DNA of 64,000 bases, from the NCBI GenBank assembly GCA_002307295.1, contig DBTY01000026.1, forward strand, positions 28,594-92,593, in the 5' to 3' direction. This DNA is from Ignavibacteriales bacterium UBA1304 (GTDB lineage: Bacteria; Bacteroidota; Ignavibacteria; Ignavibacteriales; Ignavibacteriaceae). Position numbers and translations under genes: made by a program. The notes beneath the pieces are model-generated. The model was not told the origin of the DNA. It saw only the letters and a program-made list of their open reading frames with translations, and searched no databases. This document shows, one piece after another, positions 8,783 to 17,327 of this stretch. Positions within the stretch are counted from its first letter, which is position 1. Each line of letters begins with the position of its first letter.

Positions 8783-9439
8783 TTACAGATTAAACAAATC
8801 ATTTAAGCTTGAAATATTAAGGTTTACAAAATTATTAATTGTAAAATTAGTATTTGTCAGCTCTTCCTTAGTATGAGTTGTAGTTACGCCAATTACTTTC
8901 ATCTTTGCGTTAATAGCAGAATTAACTCCGGAAATGGAGTCTTCAAACACTACGCAATTTTCAGCGGGGGTATTTAGTTTGGCGGCAGTTTTAAGATAAA
9001 TTTCTGGATCAGGTTTGCCCCGTTTAACCTTTGAAGCGTCTATAATTATTTTAAAGTAATCAGTTAATCCCGTTTTCTCCAGAACAAAATTAATATTAAC
9101 AAAAGGCGCCGAAGTAGCTATAGCAAATTTTATATTTTCATTTTTTAGGATGTCAAGAAAAGCGACTAAACCGTCCAAAGGTTTTATAAATGGCTCGTAT
9201 AAAGTTCTGTAGTTTTGGTTAATTTCAGCGATGTACAATTCGCTAAGTTCTTTGGATATTTCTTTGCCAAACAGGTAGACTAACGCTTCGCTTCCAGTCC
9301 TGCCGAAAATTTTATTTTCAAGCTCGTCTTCATTTAAGAATAAATTATATTTTTTACAAAAGGCTAACCACGCTTTTTTATGATATGGATTGCTGTCAAT
9401 AATAACGCCGTCCATATCAAATATTACTGAAAATTTCAT
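8783..9439 (-). CDS. HAD-superfamily hydrolase, beta-phosphoglucomutase-like subfamily
   Basis: 218 residues. Motif I is FDMDGVIIDS near the N-terminus (nucleophile and acid/base Asp), followed by a helical cap with FGRTG. Motif II is the Ser in IATSAP, motif III the Lys in RGKPDPEIYL and motif IV the acidic VFEDSISGV. This order and cap size fit the PGMB-like subfamily (phosphoglycolate phosphatase, beta-phosphoglucomutase, sugar phosphatases); substrate cannot be named from sequence. It acts in the cytoplasm. It is on the minus strand, convergent with the preceding unknown gene, and about 200 bases separate it from the phosphatase gene upstream, so it is probably its own transcription unit. 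A second HAD protein of the same subfamily lies at 43146-43805. Confidence 0.88.
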   Translation of the reverse strand: MKFSVIFDMDGVIIDSNPYHKKAWLAFCKKYNLFLNEDELENKIFGRTGSEALVYLFGKEISKELSELYIAEINQNYRTLYEPFIKPLDGLVAFLDILKNENIKFAIATSAPFVNINFVLEKTGLTDYFKIIIDASKVKRGKPDPEIYLKTAAKLNTPAENCVVFEDSISGVNSAINAKMKVIGVTTTHTKEELTNTNFTINNFVNLNISSLNDLFNL

Positions 9440-9644
9440 TTTATTTCCCTGAAAAACAGCGCAAAACCTGAATGCGCCCGATTGATTTGTTTAATAACCT
9501 CGCTAAAAAGAATAAAGAATCACGATAAATAACTGAAACAGAGTTCCATTGTTTATTTTAAATATAAAAAGATAGCGCAGAAATTCAAGTGTATGATCTA
9601 TCGCTAATTATTGAGACGTTGAAGATGAGAGAGGGTTTAGCATG

Positions 9645-10430
9645 TTATTCGAGGATATTGTTTTTCAATTTTGATAGCACGTCGTTATCCAGGTTAATAG
9701 CATTTACTAAATAATCCTCTATTGAGTCGTACTTCGAAAGGATATTATCCAGAGCGCTGTTAAGGTATTCTGGTATGGCTTGAAATAAAGGCTGCATACG
9801 TTCAGGTTTAATTCTAAAGAGGCTAATCCACCTTACAAGCAGAGAAATTTTTCTAATGCGCGGACCAGCATATACGTTAGTTAACATATAATCTTCAAGA
9901 ACCACGCTACGGTCGACGCCGCATAACAGCTGAATGAGCGCGGAAATAAACCCCGAACGGTCTTTGCCTACGGTGCAATGCAGCAAGGCGGGGAGGTTGT
10001 CAGGATTTGATAAAAGGGTAAATATTTGATTGACTGAAGAGCGGCATTCAAACGAATAGCTGTGATAATGATCTTTTATATACTGTTCAAAATCAAAATT
10101 GCCCGACCTAAATGTGAGGAACCAAAATAACTGAAAATAATTTACATTTCTGCTTTGATGCGATAAAGAAATATTAATTACTTTTATATTTGAGTCCTTT
10201 GGAATGTTATCGCCTCTCGAATCGCGTTCATTTTGCGTGCGGAGATCGACGACAGTTTTAATTTTTAATTGCGCAAATTTATCTAAATCGTTTTTAGTCA
10301 ATTTAGACAACTCGTCAGAACGGAACAACAATCCGCTTTTTAAGACGCGTCCATCGGACGTTTTTAATCCGCCTATTTCGCGGAAATTAAATGCTCCTTC
10401 AAGAGGAATATGGCGGTTATCGTTATTCAT
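9645..10430 (-). CDS. Tyrosine-protein phosphatase, DSP/Y_phosphatase3 type
   Basis: 261 residues without a signal peptide. The N-terminus has the family opening NFREIGGLKTSDGRVLKSG and the FRSDELSKL and TVVDLRT segments. The P-loop is HCTVGKDRSG, with catalytic Cys and Arg intact. Family members dephosphorylate protein tyrosine or phosphoinositide substrates. A preceding Asp for general acid catalysis is not obvious by eye. The gene starts 12 bases after the stop of the membrane-protein gene at 10443-11015 on the same strand, so the two probably form an operon; whether they act together is not known. Confidence 0.88.
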   Translation of the reverse strand: MNNDNRHIPLEGAFNFREIGGLKTSDGRVLKSGLLFRSDELSKLTKNDLDKFAQLKIKTVVDLRTQNERDSRGDNIPKDSNIKVINISLSHQSRNVNYFQLFWFLTFRSGNFDFEQYIKDHYHSYSFECRSSVNQIFTLLSNPDNLPALLHCTVGKDRSGFISALIQLLCGVDRSVVLEDYMLTNVYAGPRIRKISLLVRWISLFRIKPERMQPLFQAIPEYLNSALDNILSKYDSIEDYLVNAINLDNDVLSKLKNNILE

Positions 10431-10442
10431 AAAAATAAATAA

Positions 10443-11015
10443 TTAAAAATTATAACTTACGCGAAAGCTCATACCTAAACCTACGCCAAGGCCAATTATG
10501 GCTCCGGCTTTAAGATTATTAAGCAGGTAAACGGCTAAGGATGAAAATTCGTCGATGGGCGAAAGACCAAAAGCGTAAATATTTAAAAGAGTCATTATTA
10601 AATAAACTATTATAAAACCTATAAGCCAATAAGCAAAGGTAAGGAAATATGAAAGTTTGGATTCGAATTTATATTTTTTTTCTATAAGACTAATTAGGAT
10701 TACAAGAGCGCCAATAAAAATAAACCAGGAGATGTTTCCAAATAGAGCCAGCATGTTTTGACTAGGCATAAGAGTAATAACTAAAAGGAGAGAATAAACG
10801 CTGCCAAAAAGAAGAAAGTCAGTTACTCCCCATTTTTTTATGAAATGGGAAAAAAATATTGCAGAGACGCCATATAAAATATAGGCGAACTCTGTAGAGG
10901 ACGACCGAAAAATTGAACTGCCAATTAAAAGTAAACCTACAAATGCAAGGCAAACGATTTTAAATAATATTTGTAAAGTAACGTCTTTAAATTTGTCTTT
11001 AATGGCATTTTTCAT
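10443..11015 (-). CDS. Hypothetical integral membrane protein, about six helices
   Basis: 190 residues with six hydrophobic stretches, for example LFKIVCLAFVGLLLIGSSIF, FLLFGSVYSLLLVITL, ISWFIFIGALVILISLI and LIGFIIVYLIMTLL, plus a Gly-rich last helix (GLGVGLGMSF). The short N-terminus is basic, which suggests it lies in the cytoplasm. No conserved charged residues inside helices suggest a transporter. I do not recognise the family. It is the first gene of a two-gene minus-strand unit with the tyrosine phosphatase, 12 bases apart. Confidence 0.75.
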   Translation of the reverse strand: MKNAIKDKFKDVTLQILFKIVCLAFVGLLLIGSSIFRSSSTEFAYILYGVSAIFFSHFIKKWGVTDFLLFGSVYSLLLVITLMPSQNMLALFGNISWFIFIGALVILISLIEKKYKFESKLSYFLTFAYWLIGFIIVYLIMTLLNIYAFGLSPIDEFSSLAVYLLNNLKAGAIIGLGVGLGMSFRVSYNF

Positions 11016-11170
11016 TGAGGAGCCTTGTATTGAATAAAAAAGATATAACGGAACATACTGATAAGACGCAATATAATCAACCGGGCTGCTAATATAATAC
11101 GCGTGCAGAGATACTATACGAAATGCGAAACAGAATTTACTTAAACTATAACATTATTTATACAACGCTG

Positions 11171-11638
11171 CTAAATATGATTCCATTCCCATATGTTGTA
11201 CTGTACTTCATGGGGGATTTTATGTCCGCATTGTTTAAGAGTAAGAATAATATTTCCACGGTGATGAGCTTCGTGCGATATAAGATAGCCAAGCATAGGA
11301 ATAATGCCCCGCTTAAAGCCTTTCATTTTTCCGTTGTCGTCATAACCCTGGCTAAACCAAAGAGCATAAGCGTTAGCGGACTGAACGAGCCGCTGTTTAA
11401 GCAGTTCTTTGTCTACAAGCTTCGCTTTATTAATCTCAACCTGAGATTCCATTAATTTTTTAGCGTAACGCTCAAGACGCCAAAGTCTTAAATTGTGAAT
11501 GTGCGCAAACTGAAGCGCAACGTCTCTTCCGCCCCGCTTTGAGAGGGTGCATTTTAATCCTTCGTCGCTGATAGCATCTAACAGCATTAAGTTCACTCTA
11601 TTATTTATCAGCCATGTTTCAATAATTTGCTCTTTCAT
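11171..11638 (-). CDS. DinB-like four-helix metal-binding protein
   Basis: 155 residues from the ATG at 11638, chosen because GGAGAG lies just upstream and because an earlier in-frame start would add a non-homologous hydrophobic stretch. The fold is the DinB/YfiT four-helix bundle: a His in the FAHIHNLRLW helix and the HEAHHRGNI motif near residue 130 give the usual three-His metal site. Family members include thiol-dependent transferases and DNA-damage-induced proteins in Bacillus; the reaction here is unknown. A second member is at 25404-25913. Confidence 0.85.
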   Translation of the reverse strand: MKEQIIETWLINNRVNLMLLDAISDEGLKCTLSKRGGRDVALQFAHIHNLRLWRLERYAKKLMESQVEINKAKLVDKELLKQRLVQSANAYALWFSQGYDDNGKMKGFKRGIIPMLGYLISHEAHHRGNIILTLKQCGHKIPHEVQYNIWEWNHI

Positions 11639-11939
11639 ATTTACTCTCCAAAGGTTATGAAAATAAAATATAAAAATAAATTTCAATATCGGCTCAAAAA
11701 ACGGGATCAAACGCTCTTGCCGAAAGTATAATCATAGTAACGGTTATTTAAACTACTGAATAAAAAGCAGGATGAAGATTTTTTTACTGATACACAAAAA
11801 CATACGCTAGGATTAAGAAGTATTTTGGGTTTATATATTTTAAGGCTAATTTAGAAATGAATCTGATTAAAAACAATAGGGGCAGACAAATATAAGTGGA
11901 GAGTTGACGGCAGAAATATATCCGCCGTCAATAAAAAAA

Positions 11940-12269
11940 CTAATCGACAATAAAAAGTTTTGCTCCAGTGGAAGTGGAGGAGCGGTGCGGGTTAATATCG
12001 TCGGATACCTGATAACTGGCGCCCGGTTTAAGGACAAAAATTCTTCCATCTTCAAGTTCTGTTATAAGTTCTCCTTCCATAACAAGCAGAACGTGACCGC
12101 GTTTACACCAGTGATCGGCTTTATAGCCGGGGGTGTATTCAACCATTCTGACTCTGATATTGCCAATTTCTAAAGTGCGCCATAAAGCTTTGCCCGTTAT
12201 TCCCGGGTGTTCAACTGGGGTTATAGCCGCCCAAACGGCAGTATTAAAAGGAACGTCTAATATTTTCAT
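11940..12269 (-). CDS. Single-domain cupin with DHxC-type motif
   Basis: 109 residues forming one cupin barrel. The first cupin motif is DHWCKRGHVLLVMEGEL, matching the small family annotated by its DHCW motif, with His, Cys and His as likely metal ligands. The second motif is KPGASYQVSDDINPHRS. There is no signal peptide. The function of the family is not established; a metal-dependent enzyme or small-molecule binder is likely. The gene lies 32 bases downstream of the SIMPL-domain gene on the same strand and lacks a clear Shine-Dalgarno of its own, so cotranscription is plausible. Confidence 0.82.
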   Translation of the reverse strand: MKILDVPFNTAVWAAITPVEHPGITGKALWRTLEIGNIRVRMVEYTPGYKADHWCKRGHVLLVMEGELITELEDGRIFVLKPGASYQVSDDINPHRSSTSTGAKLFIVD

Positions 12270-12301
12270 ATAAGTTGTATTAAAAATTCAAAATTTATTA
12301 T

Positions 12302-12985
12302 TTAGTTAATTAATCCAAATTTTACACGGACGCTTCGTTTGATTGATAGTTTGCCTAATAAAGGTTCTGCTTCAGCTGAGGCGTCTTTTGTTATTGTATT
12401 TAAAGCATACGAAAAAGCTGGATATGAATTATTCTCGGATATTTCCAGGATAGGACCTATCTTGGCTCCAAGAGCGGCGGCCATGTATTCGGCTTTTGCT
12501 TTGGCCGCTTTAAGAGCATTTTCGTAGGATGTTTCATTTTGCGTTTCGTAGTCAGAGGAACTATAATATGAGTTAACTGTTTCATATTCTTTATCTTCTG
12601 CAAGAAGGCTGGAAAGAATGTAGTACTTTGATATGTCTTTTAGGACAAAAGAAACGTTTACAGAAACAAAAAAACCGTTTTGTGTTTTGGAGTAGCTTTT
12701 TTGTTCATAATTTCTTCCAAGAGAAATTGGCGAAACATCAATTTCTGAAGCGGGAATATCTGTTTTTTTTAGTATTGATAAAAGTTTTTCAAGCGAAGCG
12801 TCGCATATTGATTTACTCTCTTTTAAAGAAGCGTTAATAGCTTTAATGTTTACGCTAAAGTTAATTTTATCTGCTTGAGCTAATAATTCTGAAGTCCCGT
12901 TAACTTCTATAAATGTGGGCGTTGGTTGAGCGTTAATAGATATAACGCAAAGGAATAGAACTATGAATGACGCTAACGATTTCAT
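12302..12985 (-). CDS. Exported SIMPL-domain (DUF541) protein
   Basis: 227 residues. The first 19 residues are a classical signal peptide ending ISINA|QPTPT. The mature part has the SIMPL features: VNGTSELLAQADKINFSV at the start, the repeated ALKAAKAKAEYMAAALG helix near residue 155, and a C-terminal strand with VRVKFGL. SIMPL proteins form ring assemblies in the periplasm or outer membrane and are linked in some bacteria to oxidative stress; the role here is unknown. The start is supported by AGAGGAAA upstream. The cupin gene follows 32 bases later. Confidence 0.87.
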   Translation of the reverse strand: MKSLASFIVLFLCVISINAQPTPTFIEVNGTSELLAQADKINFSVNIKAINASLKESKSICDASLEKLLSILKKTDIPASEIDVSPISLGRNYEQKSYSKTQNGFFVSVNVSFVLKDISKYYILSSLLAEDKEYETVNSYYSSSDYETQNETSYENALKAAKAKAEYMAAALGAKIGPILEISENNSYPAFSYALNTITKDASAEAEPLLGKLSIKRSVRVKFGLIN

Positions 12986-13112
12986 TTGATTTCCTCTTTT
13001 AATTGTTAGGTAATAAATATAACGCGGCTATCCCAAAGTTTAGTCTATTTAAAATAAGCGCTTGTAGATTGATAAACAAGACACGAAAAAAGAACGCGGA
13101 TTACAAATAAAA

Positions 13113-13523
13113 TCAGTTCTGATAATCAGACGAAATTACATTGAGCAACTTAATTGCGTCGTCAACCTGATCGGCAGGGACGAAAAGATAATCGTGATAA
13201 AATGCAGAAACTGCATTAACGCTTATTTCCTGATCGGCCAATACGCCAAGCACAAAAGCAAGAAAACCTACGGCCTGGAGGCTTGAATGAACTGAAAGCG
13301 TTATCATTTTAAAAACTGACGAAGGCTCTAATTTTTTTAGCTCTGCTTTTTCACGCGGAATAATAAGAGACCATCCTTCCGCTTCGCGCGTAATACTGAC
13401 CGGATCGAGTTCTGCAAAATCTTTTAATTCATTAATAGCTATAGTGCAAAAAACAAATTCTCCATCGTTAAGAATCGGGTTCATATTTTTAAGTAAAAAA
13501 GATAAATCGGTAATACCAGACAT
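13113..13523 (-). CDS. Stand-alone ACT-domain protein
   Basis: 136 residues, cytoplasmic. Two ACT-like halves are visible: residues 15-65 (DGEFVFCTIAINEL, then ITREAEGWSLIIP) and 70-130 (FKMITLSVHSSLQAVGFLAFVLGVLADQEISVNAVSAF, here with the SSLQAVGFLA helix and ISVNAVSAF strand). This matches the DUF2241/ACT_7 group, small proteins related to the regulatory domain of aspartate kinase. It probably binds an amino acid; the ligand and partner are unknown. AAGGAC lies 10 bases before the start. Confidence 0.85.
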   Translation of the reverse strand: MSGITDLSFLLKNMNPILNDGEFVFCTIAINELKDFAELDPVSITREAEGWSLIIPREKAELKKLEPSSVFKMITLSVHSSLQAVGFLAFVLGVLADQEISVNAVSAFYHDYLFVPADQVDDAIKLLNVISSDYQN

Positions 13524-13838
13524 AAAACAAAAGTCCTTGAAACATTATTTTTATAAATAATAAAATTACGGTAAGGTAAATTAGCGTTGGTTTATACGCC
13601 GTGCCGTTTGAAAATACGGGCAGTTATCCTTAAAGTCGCCAGATTTAATTAAAAATCTATATTCCAAAGATACTTAAAAAACATAATATTATCCAGAGTA
13701 AAAAATAATGAAAAATGAATTTTGCTTGCTAAAAATACTGGGCATAAGACTTATATCTGAAAATTATTATATGTAGTTTTACAAAACAGAAAAAAAATTC
13801 TGTATTTACTTTATATATTTGAAAAACAGGGATGAGAA
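13524..13838. other. Divergent intergenic region, no gene seen
   Basis: About 315 AT-rich bases between the ACT gene and the TPR gene, which point away from each other. It should carry both promoters, but I see no unambiguous -35/-10 pair or operator. Confidence 0.5.
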
Positions 13839-15494
13839 ATGAAAAAAGAACAAGTTTTGTTTTTTATAATCTTAATATTATCATTTGCTGCCGGGTCAGT
13901 CAGCGCACAGGTAATACAACCGTTTCGCGATTCGCGAATACATGAAATTCATGGATTTGTAAAGTTTAAATCGGGCGATATTTACGGCGCAATAGAAGAG
14001 TATACGAAAGCTATAAAGTCTAATCCTAAAGACGCGCTTGCTTATTATAACAGGGCCAACGCAAAATTTGCTCTGCGCGATACGAAAGGATCTATGGAGG
14101 ATTATAACCGTTCAATAGAACTAAATCCCGCTTATGCTTACGCTTATTATAACAGAGGAGTCATAAAATCAGAAGCGGGCGATAAAAGAGGAGCTTATGA
14201 AGATTACAACAAGGCAATTGAGCTGAATTCAAAGGACGCCGATATGTATTATAATAGAGGCGTAGTTGTGTCGTCAGTAGGGGATAAAAAGAGCGCGATT
14301 GAAAATTATACAAAAGCGATTGAGCTTCGGCCTACTGATGCGGACGCATATTACAACCGAGGCAACTCGGAAGCTGATATGGGCAAAACTCCAGATGCTC
14401 TTAGCGATTACACAAAAGCGATTGAGCTTAATATAAAATATACGGCCGCTTATATAAACAGGGGGATTATTTATGCCGCATATAGAAAATATGATAAAGC
14501 TTTAGATGATTATAACAAAGCAATTGAATTAAACCCAGGTTATGCTGAGGAGTATTTTAACCGCGGTAATGCTAAGTTTATGCTTGGCGATAAAAAAGGA
14601 GCCAGCGATGATTATAAAAAAACTCTGGAACTAACTCCTGATAACGCTAACGTATATATTAACTTTGGCATTATGAAAAATGCAGATGGAGACAAGCAGG
14701 GAGCAATGGCCGATTATGCAAAAGCAATAGAAATAGACCCTAAAAACGCAGACGTATTTTACAACAGGGGGAACATTTACTATGAACTGGGAGATAAACA
14801 AAACGCATATGCAGATTATACAAGAACGCTTGAACTGAATCCCAAACACAGAAAGGCATTCGTGAACAGAGGGCTTGCTAAAAACGCCGCCGGAGATAAA
14901 AAAGGCGCTATAGAAGATTTTACAAGCGCTTTGGAGCTGGTTCCTAATAATACAGACGCGCTGAATTACAGGGGAAATGCAAGATATGATATGGGCAATA
15001 TAAAAGGCGCTATTGCAGATTTTAATAAAGCTCTTGAAATTAATCCCAATGACTATAAAGCGCATTTCAACCTTGGAATTGTTAAGCATAGTTCAAATGA
15101 CAACCCAGGCGCAATAATTGAGTTTACTGAGGCGATTGGACTAAATCCAAAATTCACTGACGCGTATTATAACCGCGGTATAATTAAAGCGGCTTCGAAC
15201 GATAAACAGGGAGCTCTTGCAGATTTTAATTTTGCAATCAGTCTTAATCCTAAAAATGCGGACGTTTATATTAACAGAGGAAACGCTAAATACGCTTTGA
15301 AGGATAAACAGGGCTCTATAGACGATTTTACAAAAGCGATAGAACTAAATCCATCTCTTGCCGTAGCTTATTTTAACAGAGGCAGCATTAACAGCTCGTT
15401 AGGTAAAAAGGAGGAGGCTTGCTCAGATTTGAAAAAAGCTAAAGAGCTTGGCTATGATAAAGCCGACGATCTGATTAAAACAAACTGCAAATAA
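13839..15494 (+). CDS. Exported protein made of about 15 tetratricopeptide repeats
   Basis: 551 residues. A signal peptide ends near residue 24 (SVSA|QVIQP). The rest is an uninterrupted run of about 15 TPR units of 34 residues, recognised by recurring YYNRGN at the first helix and DYxKAIELNP at the unit boundary. The repeats are close in sequence, which implies internal duplication. The last unit has a capping helix with two Cys (EEACSDLKKAKEL and a C-terminal NCK). Such solenoids act as protein-binding scaffolds, here in the periplasm or at the outer membrane. No enzymatic domain is present. It is transcribed alone; the phage-derived cassette starts about 360 bases downstream. Confidence 0.92.
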   Translation: MKKEQVLFFIILILSFAAGSVSAQVIQPFRDSRIHEIHGFVKFKSGDIYGAIEEYTKAIKSNPKDALAYYNRANAKFALRDTKGSMEDYNRSIELNPAYAYAYYNRGVIKSEAGDKRGAYEDYNKAIELNSKDADMYYNRGVVVSSVGDKKSAIENYTKAIELRPTDADAYYNRGNSEADMGKTPDALSDYTKAIELNIKYTAAYINRGIIYAAYRKYDKALDDYNKAIELNPGYAEEYFNRGNAKFMLGDKKGASDDYKKTLELTPDNANVYINFGIMKNADGDKQGAMADYAKAIEIDPKNADVFYNRGNIYYELGDKQNAYADYTRTLELNPKHRKAFVNRGLAKNAAGDKKGAIEDFTSALELVPNNTDALNYRGNARYDMGNIKGAIADFNKALEINPNDYKAHFNLGIVKHSSNDNPGAIIEFTEAIGLNPKFTDAYYNRGIIKAASNDKQGALADFNFAISLNPKNADVYINRGNAKYALKDKQGSIDDFTKAIELNPSLAVAYFNRGSINSSLGKKEEACSDLKKAKELGYDKADDLIKTNCK

Positions 15495-15525
15495 AACAAA
15501 ACCGCATTACAACAAAATTATTTTA

Positions 15526-15560
15526 CGCGATATTCGGAAGTTATTCGTCCGGATATTGCG
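15526..15560 (+). other. Hairpin after the TPR gene
   Basis: A 13-base arm (15526-15538) pairs with 15548-15560 with two G-U wobbles and a 9-base loop. There is no T run, so it is at best a weak terminator or an RNA 3'-end stabiliser. Confidence 0.45.
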
Positions 15561-15626
15561 TGAATAATATACTTCAGTAATTTAACCGCTAATAACAGAA
15601 CTTATTTTTCTCCTGAAAACAAACAC

Positions 15627-15714
15627 GTCGCTTCGACAAGCGGAACCTGAGCATGTCGATGGATAGCGACCACAGCTTTGAAAAGCGGAACCTGAGCGCG
15701 CCAAAGATCAGCGA
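15627..15714. repeat. Paired copies of a palindromic intergenic repeat (core GCGGAACCTGAGC)
   Basis: Two head-to-tail copies, 15627-15670 and 15671-15714. Each has the order GTCGCTTCGACA, AGCGGAACCTGAGC, TGTCGA, AGCGAC, so the ends can pair (GTCGCT with AGCGAC, TCGACA with TGTCGA). The second copy is more diverged. The same paired arrangement recurs at 19026-19117, and a single copy lies at 61594-61631. No gene is encoded in 15495-15851. Confidence 0.75.
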
Positions 15715-15851
15715 AACTTACCGCAATAAGTATTTTACTATCCGCAAAGATTTAATCTCCATGTATATTCATGCATGACACTTCCGTCGTAAACGGACGT
15801 AGGAACGGTCTATCCGATGGATTAGTTTTGCAAGAAAAAAAGGAGAATACT

Positions 15852-16781
15852 TTGAAAGGCTTAATAAAAAACATTCAGATAGATTTTATTTCGCTGGTAA
15901 AAAAGGGAGCTAACCAGAAGGAAATAATATTCAAATCGCGCGACGCATTTACCAAAACTATTGAAATAAAAAAGATTGATAAAGAAAAACAAATGGTATA
16001 TGGCGTCGTTTATAGTCCTGAAGAAGAAGACAGTCAGGGGCAATTTACTACGGTTGAAGAAATAGAAAAAGCCGCTGAAAAATTCATGAAAGCGGGCAAA
16101 ACCGCTATGGTAGATAAAAACCATGACGAACAGGCCGGGCAGGGATTTATTAAGGAGAGCTGGATAAAGAAAGATATTGAACCGCTTTTCCCTGATGAAA
16201 AAAATGGCAGCTGGATAGTTGGAATAAAAGTGGAAAATGAGAATACATGGGAAGAAATCAAAAAGGGAGAAATTACCGGCCTCTCTATGCAGGGGATAGC
16301 GAATGTTTTAACCGGAGACGCTTTAGGCGTTAAGAAAGAGGAAGCGCAGGAAGCTAATCTGCAGCACGAAACAATTCTTGAAAAAATCAGAAAAAAATTT
16401 GCCAGCGTAAAGAAAAGCTTTAACGAGGATTTTGAAAAATCACAGTTTAGAACTCTTGTAATGACTTTTTTTGACTCTTGCATCAACGCGTATTATGACG
16501 GCTCTATTAACGACGAAGCTCTAATACCTGCAATACAGACAAACTATTCCCAGTTTATTGCAAAAGCAAAAGAAATGGGGTTTCCGGCCGAAGAAGTGAA
16601 AAAAATGCAGGAGGACGCAACCCCTCCAAAAGAAGAAACGGAGGATATTGCAAAGAAATATAATGAAGAACTGAAATTAGCTGTAGAAAGAATTGAAAAA
16701 TTAGAAAAGACTGTGCAGGGAACAAAACAGATTCTTGATGTTCCGTCAAATGATAAGCGCTTAAGCTGGAACTGGCTTTAA
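15852..16781 (+). CDS. XkdF-like phage prohead protease with C-terminal scaffold-like tail
   Basis: 309 residues from the TTG at 15852, chosen because AAGGAG lies 8 bases upstream and because the family opening KGLIKNIQIDFISLVKKGAN begins there. Residues 40-185 resemble the XkdF-type serine protease of phages: VYGVVYSPEEEDSQG, candidate catalytic His in DKNHDEQ, and candidate Ser in EITGLSMQG. Residues 190-300 are charged and helical, as in protease-scaffold fusions. In phages this enzyme processes the capsid and scaffold. It is the first gene of the structural cassette, followed by the small exported protein and the capsid protein. Confidence 0.78.
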   Translation: MKGLIKNIQIDFISLVKKGANQKEIIFKSRDAFTKTIEIKKIDKEKQMVYGVVYSPEEEDSQGQFTTVEEIEKAAEKFMKAGKTAMVDKNHDEQAGQGFIKESWIKKDIEPLFPDEKNGSWIVGIKVENENTWEEIKKGEITGLSMQGIANVLTGDALGVKKEEAQEANLQHETILEKIRKKFASVKKSFNEDFEKSQFRTLVMTFFDSCINAYYDGSINDEALIPAIQTNYSQFIAKAKEMGFPAEEVKKMQEDATPPKEETEDIAKKYNEELKLAVERIEKLEKTVQGTKQILDVPSNDKRLSWNWL

Positions 16782-16822
16782 TAAGCAGACTTAATAATAT
16801 ATCAACAAAATAAAAGGAAAGA

Positions 16823-17257
16823 ATGATGAGAACAAAAAATCTTTTTATAGCGCTTGCTATGCTAGCGTTAACCGCTTCATCGGTATTTGCGCAATACGAC
16901 CTCCCAAAGACAAGCGGAGGCGATTACCAGACTGTAACGCTGTTTAACCTTGTAAACAAAGCAGATACCGCTTACAGCGCCGTATACAAGACGCCATATA
17001 ACGTAACGCAAATTATTTTTGAAGGGGTTGCTGATACGGTAACTGCGTCGGATTCGCTTATTGTCGTAATTCAGGGTTCGCCTACCGGGACGGTTATAGG
17101 TCCGTGGTTTACGCATGCAGTATGGAGATGCGGCGTATTGGGCGAAGCAAACAGACAAATTATTATTGGCGCAGACCGTTATATAAGAGCCTTGTATCAA
17201 TGTAAGGGCAGTGCAATTGCGAATGATTTTAGATGCTATATAACGCCTAAAAATTAG
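16823..17257 (+). CDS. Small beta-rich protein with a signal peptide inside the phage cassette
   Basis: 144 residues. The N-terminus is a textbook Sec signal (basic MMRTKN, hydrophobic core, cleavage at VFA|QYDLP). The mature part is rich in beta strands and Thr/Val, with Cys in WRCGVLG, QCKGS and FRCYI. I recognise no family. AAAGGAAAG precedes the start; the second ATG at 16826 fits its spacing slightly better. It lies between the protease and capsid genes, where phages usually carry decoration or scaffold genes, and an export signal there is unusual. It may be a virion surface protein, a host gene inserted into the cassette, or an exported effector. Function unknown. Confidence 0.8.
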   Translation: MMRTKNLFIALAMLALTASSVFAQYDLPKTSGGDYQTVTLFNLVNKADTAYSAVYKTPYNVTQIIFEGVADTVTASDSLIVVIQGSPTGTVIGPWFTHAVWRCGVLGEANRQIIIGADRYIRALYQCKGSAIANDFRCYITPKN

Positions 17258-17327
17258 AATGATTTACGATATCAACTGAAATAAGTAAAACGGAAAAAAT
17301 TAAAACAAAAATAAAGGAAGAATAACG

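Noticed and set aside
11123..11455. A 110-residue open frame on the plus strand over the DinB gene
   Set aside because: The DinB protein on the other strand has a ribosome site and the complete His set; the plus frame has none.
14631..15089. A 152-residue open frame opposite the TPR gene
   Set aside because: It mirrors the TPR coding repeats, has no ribosome site, and its Cys/Ile/Val-rich composition reflects antisense bias.
13839..15494. DNA repeat array resembling a CRISPR or satellite
   Set aside because: The regular period of 102 bases is the coding sequence of 34-residue TPR units, in one open frame, with variable third codon positions.
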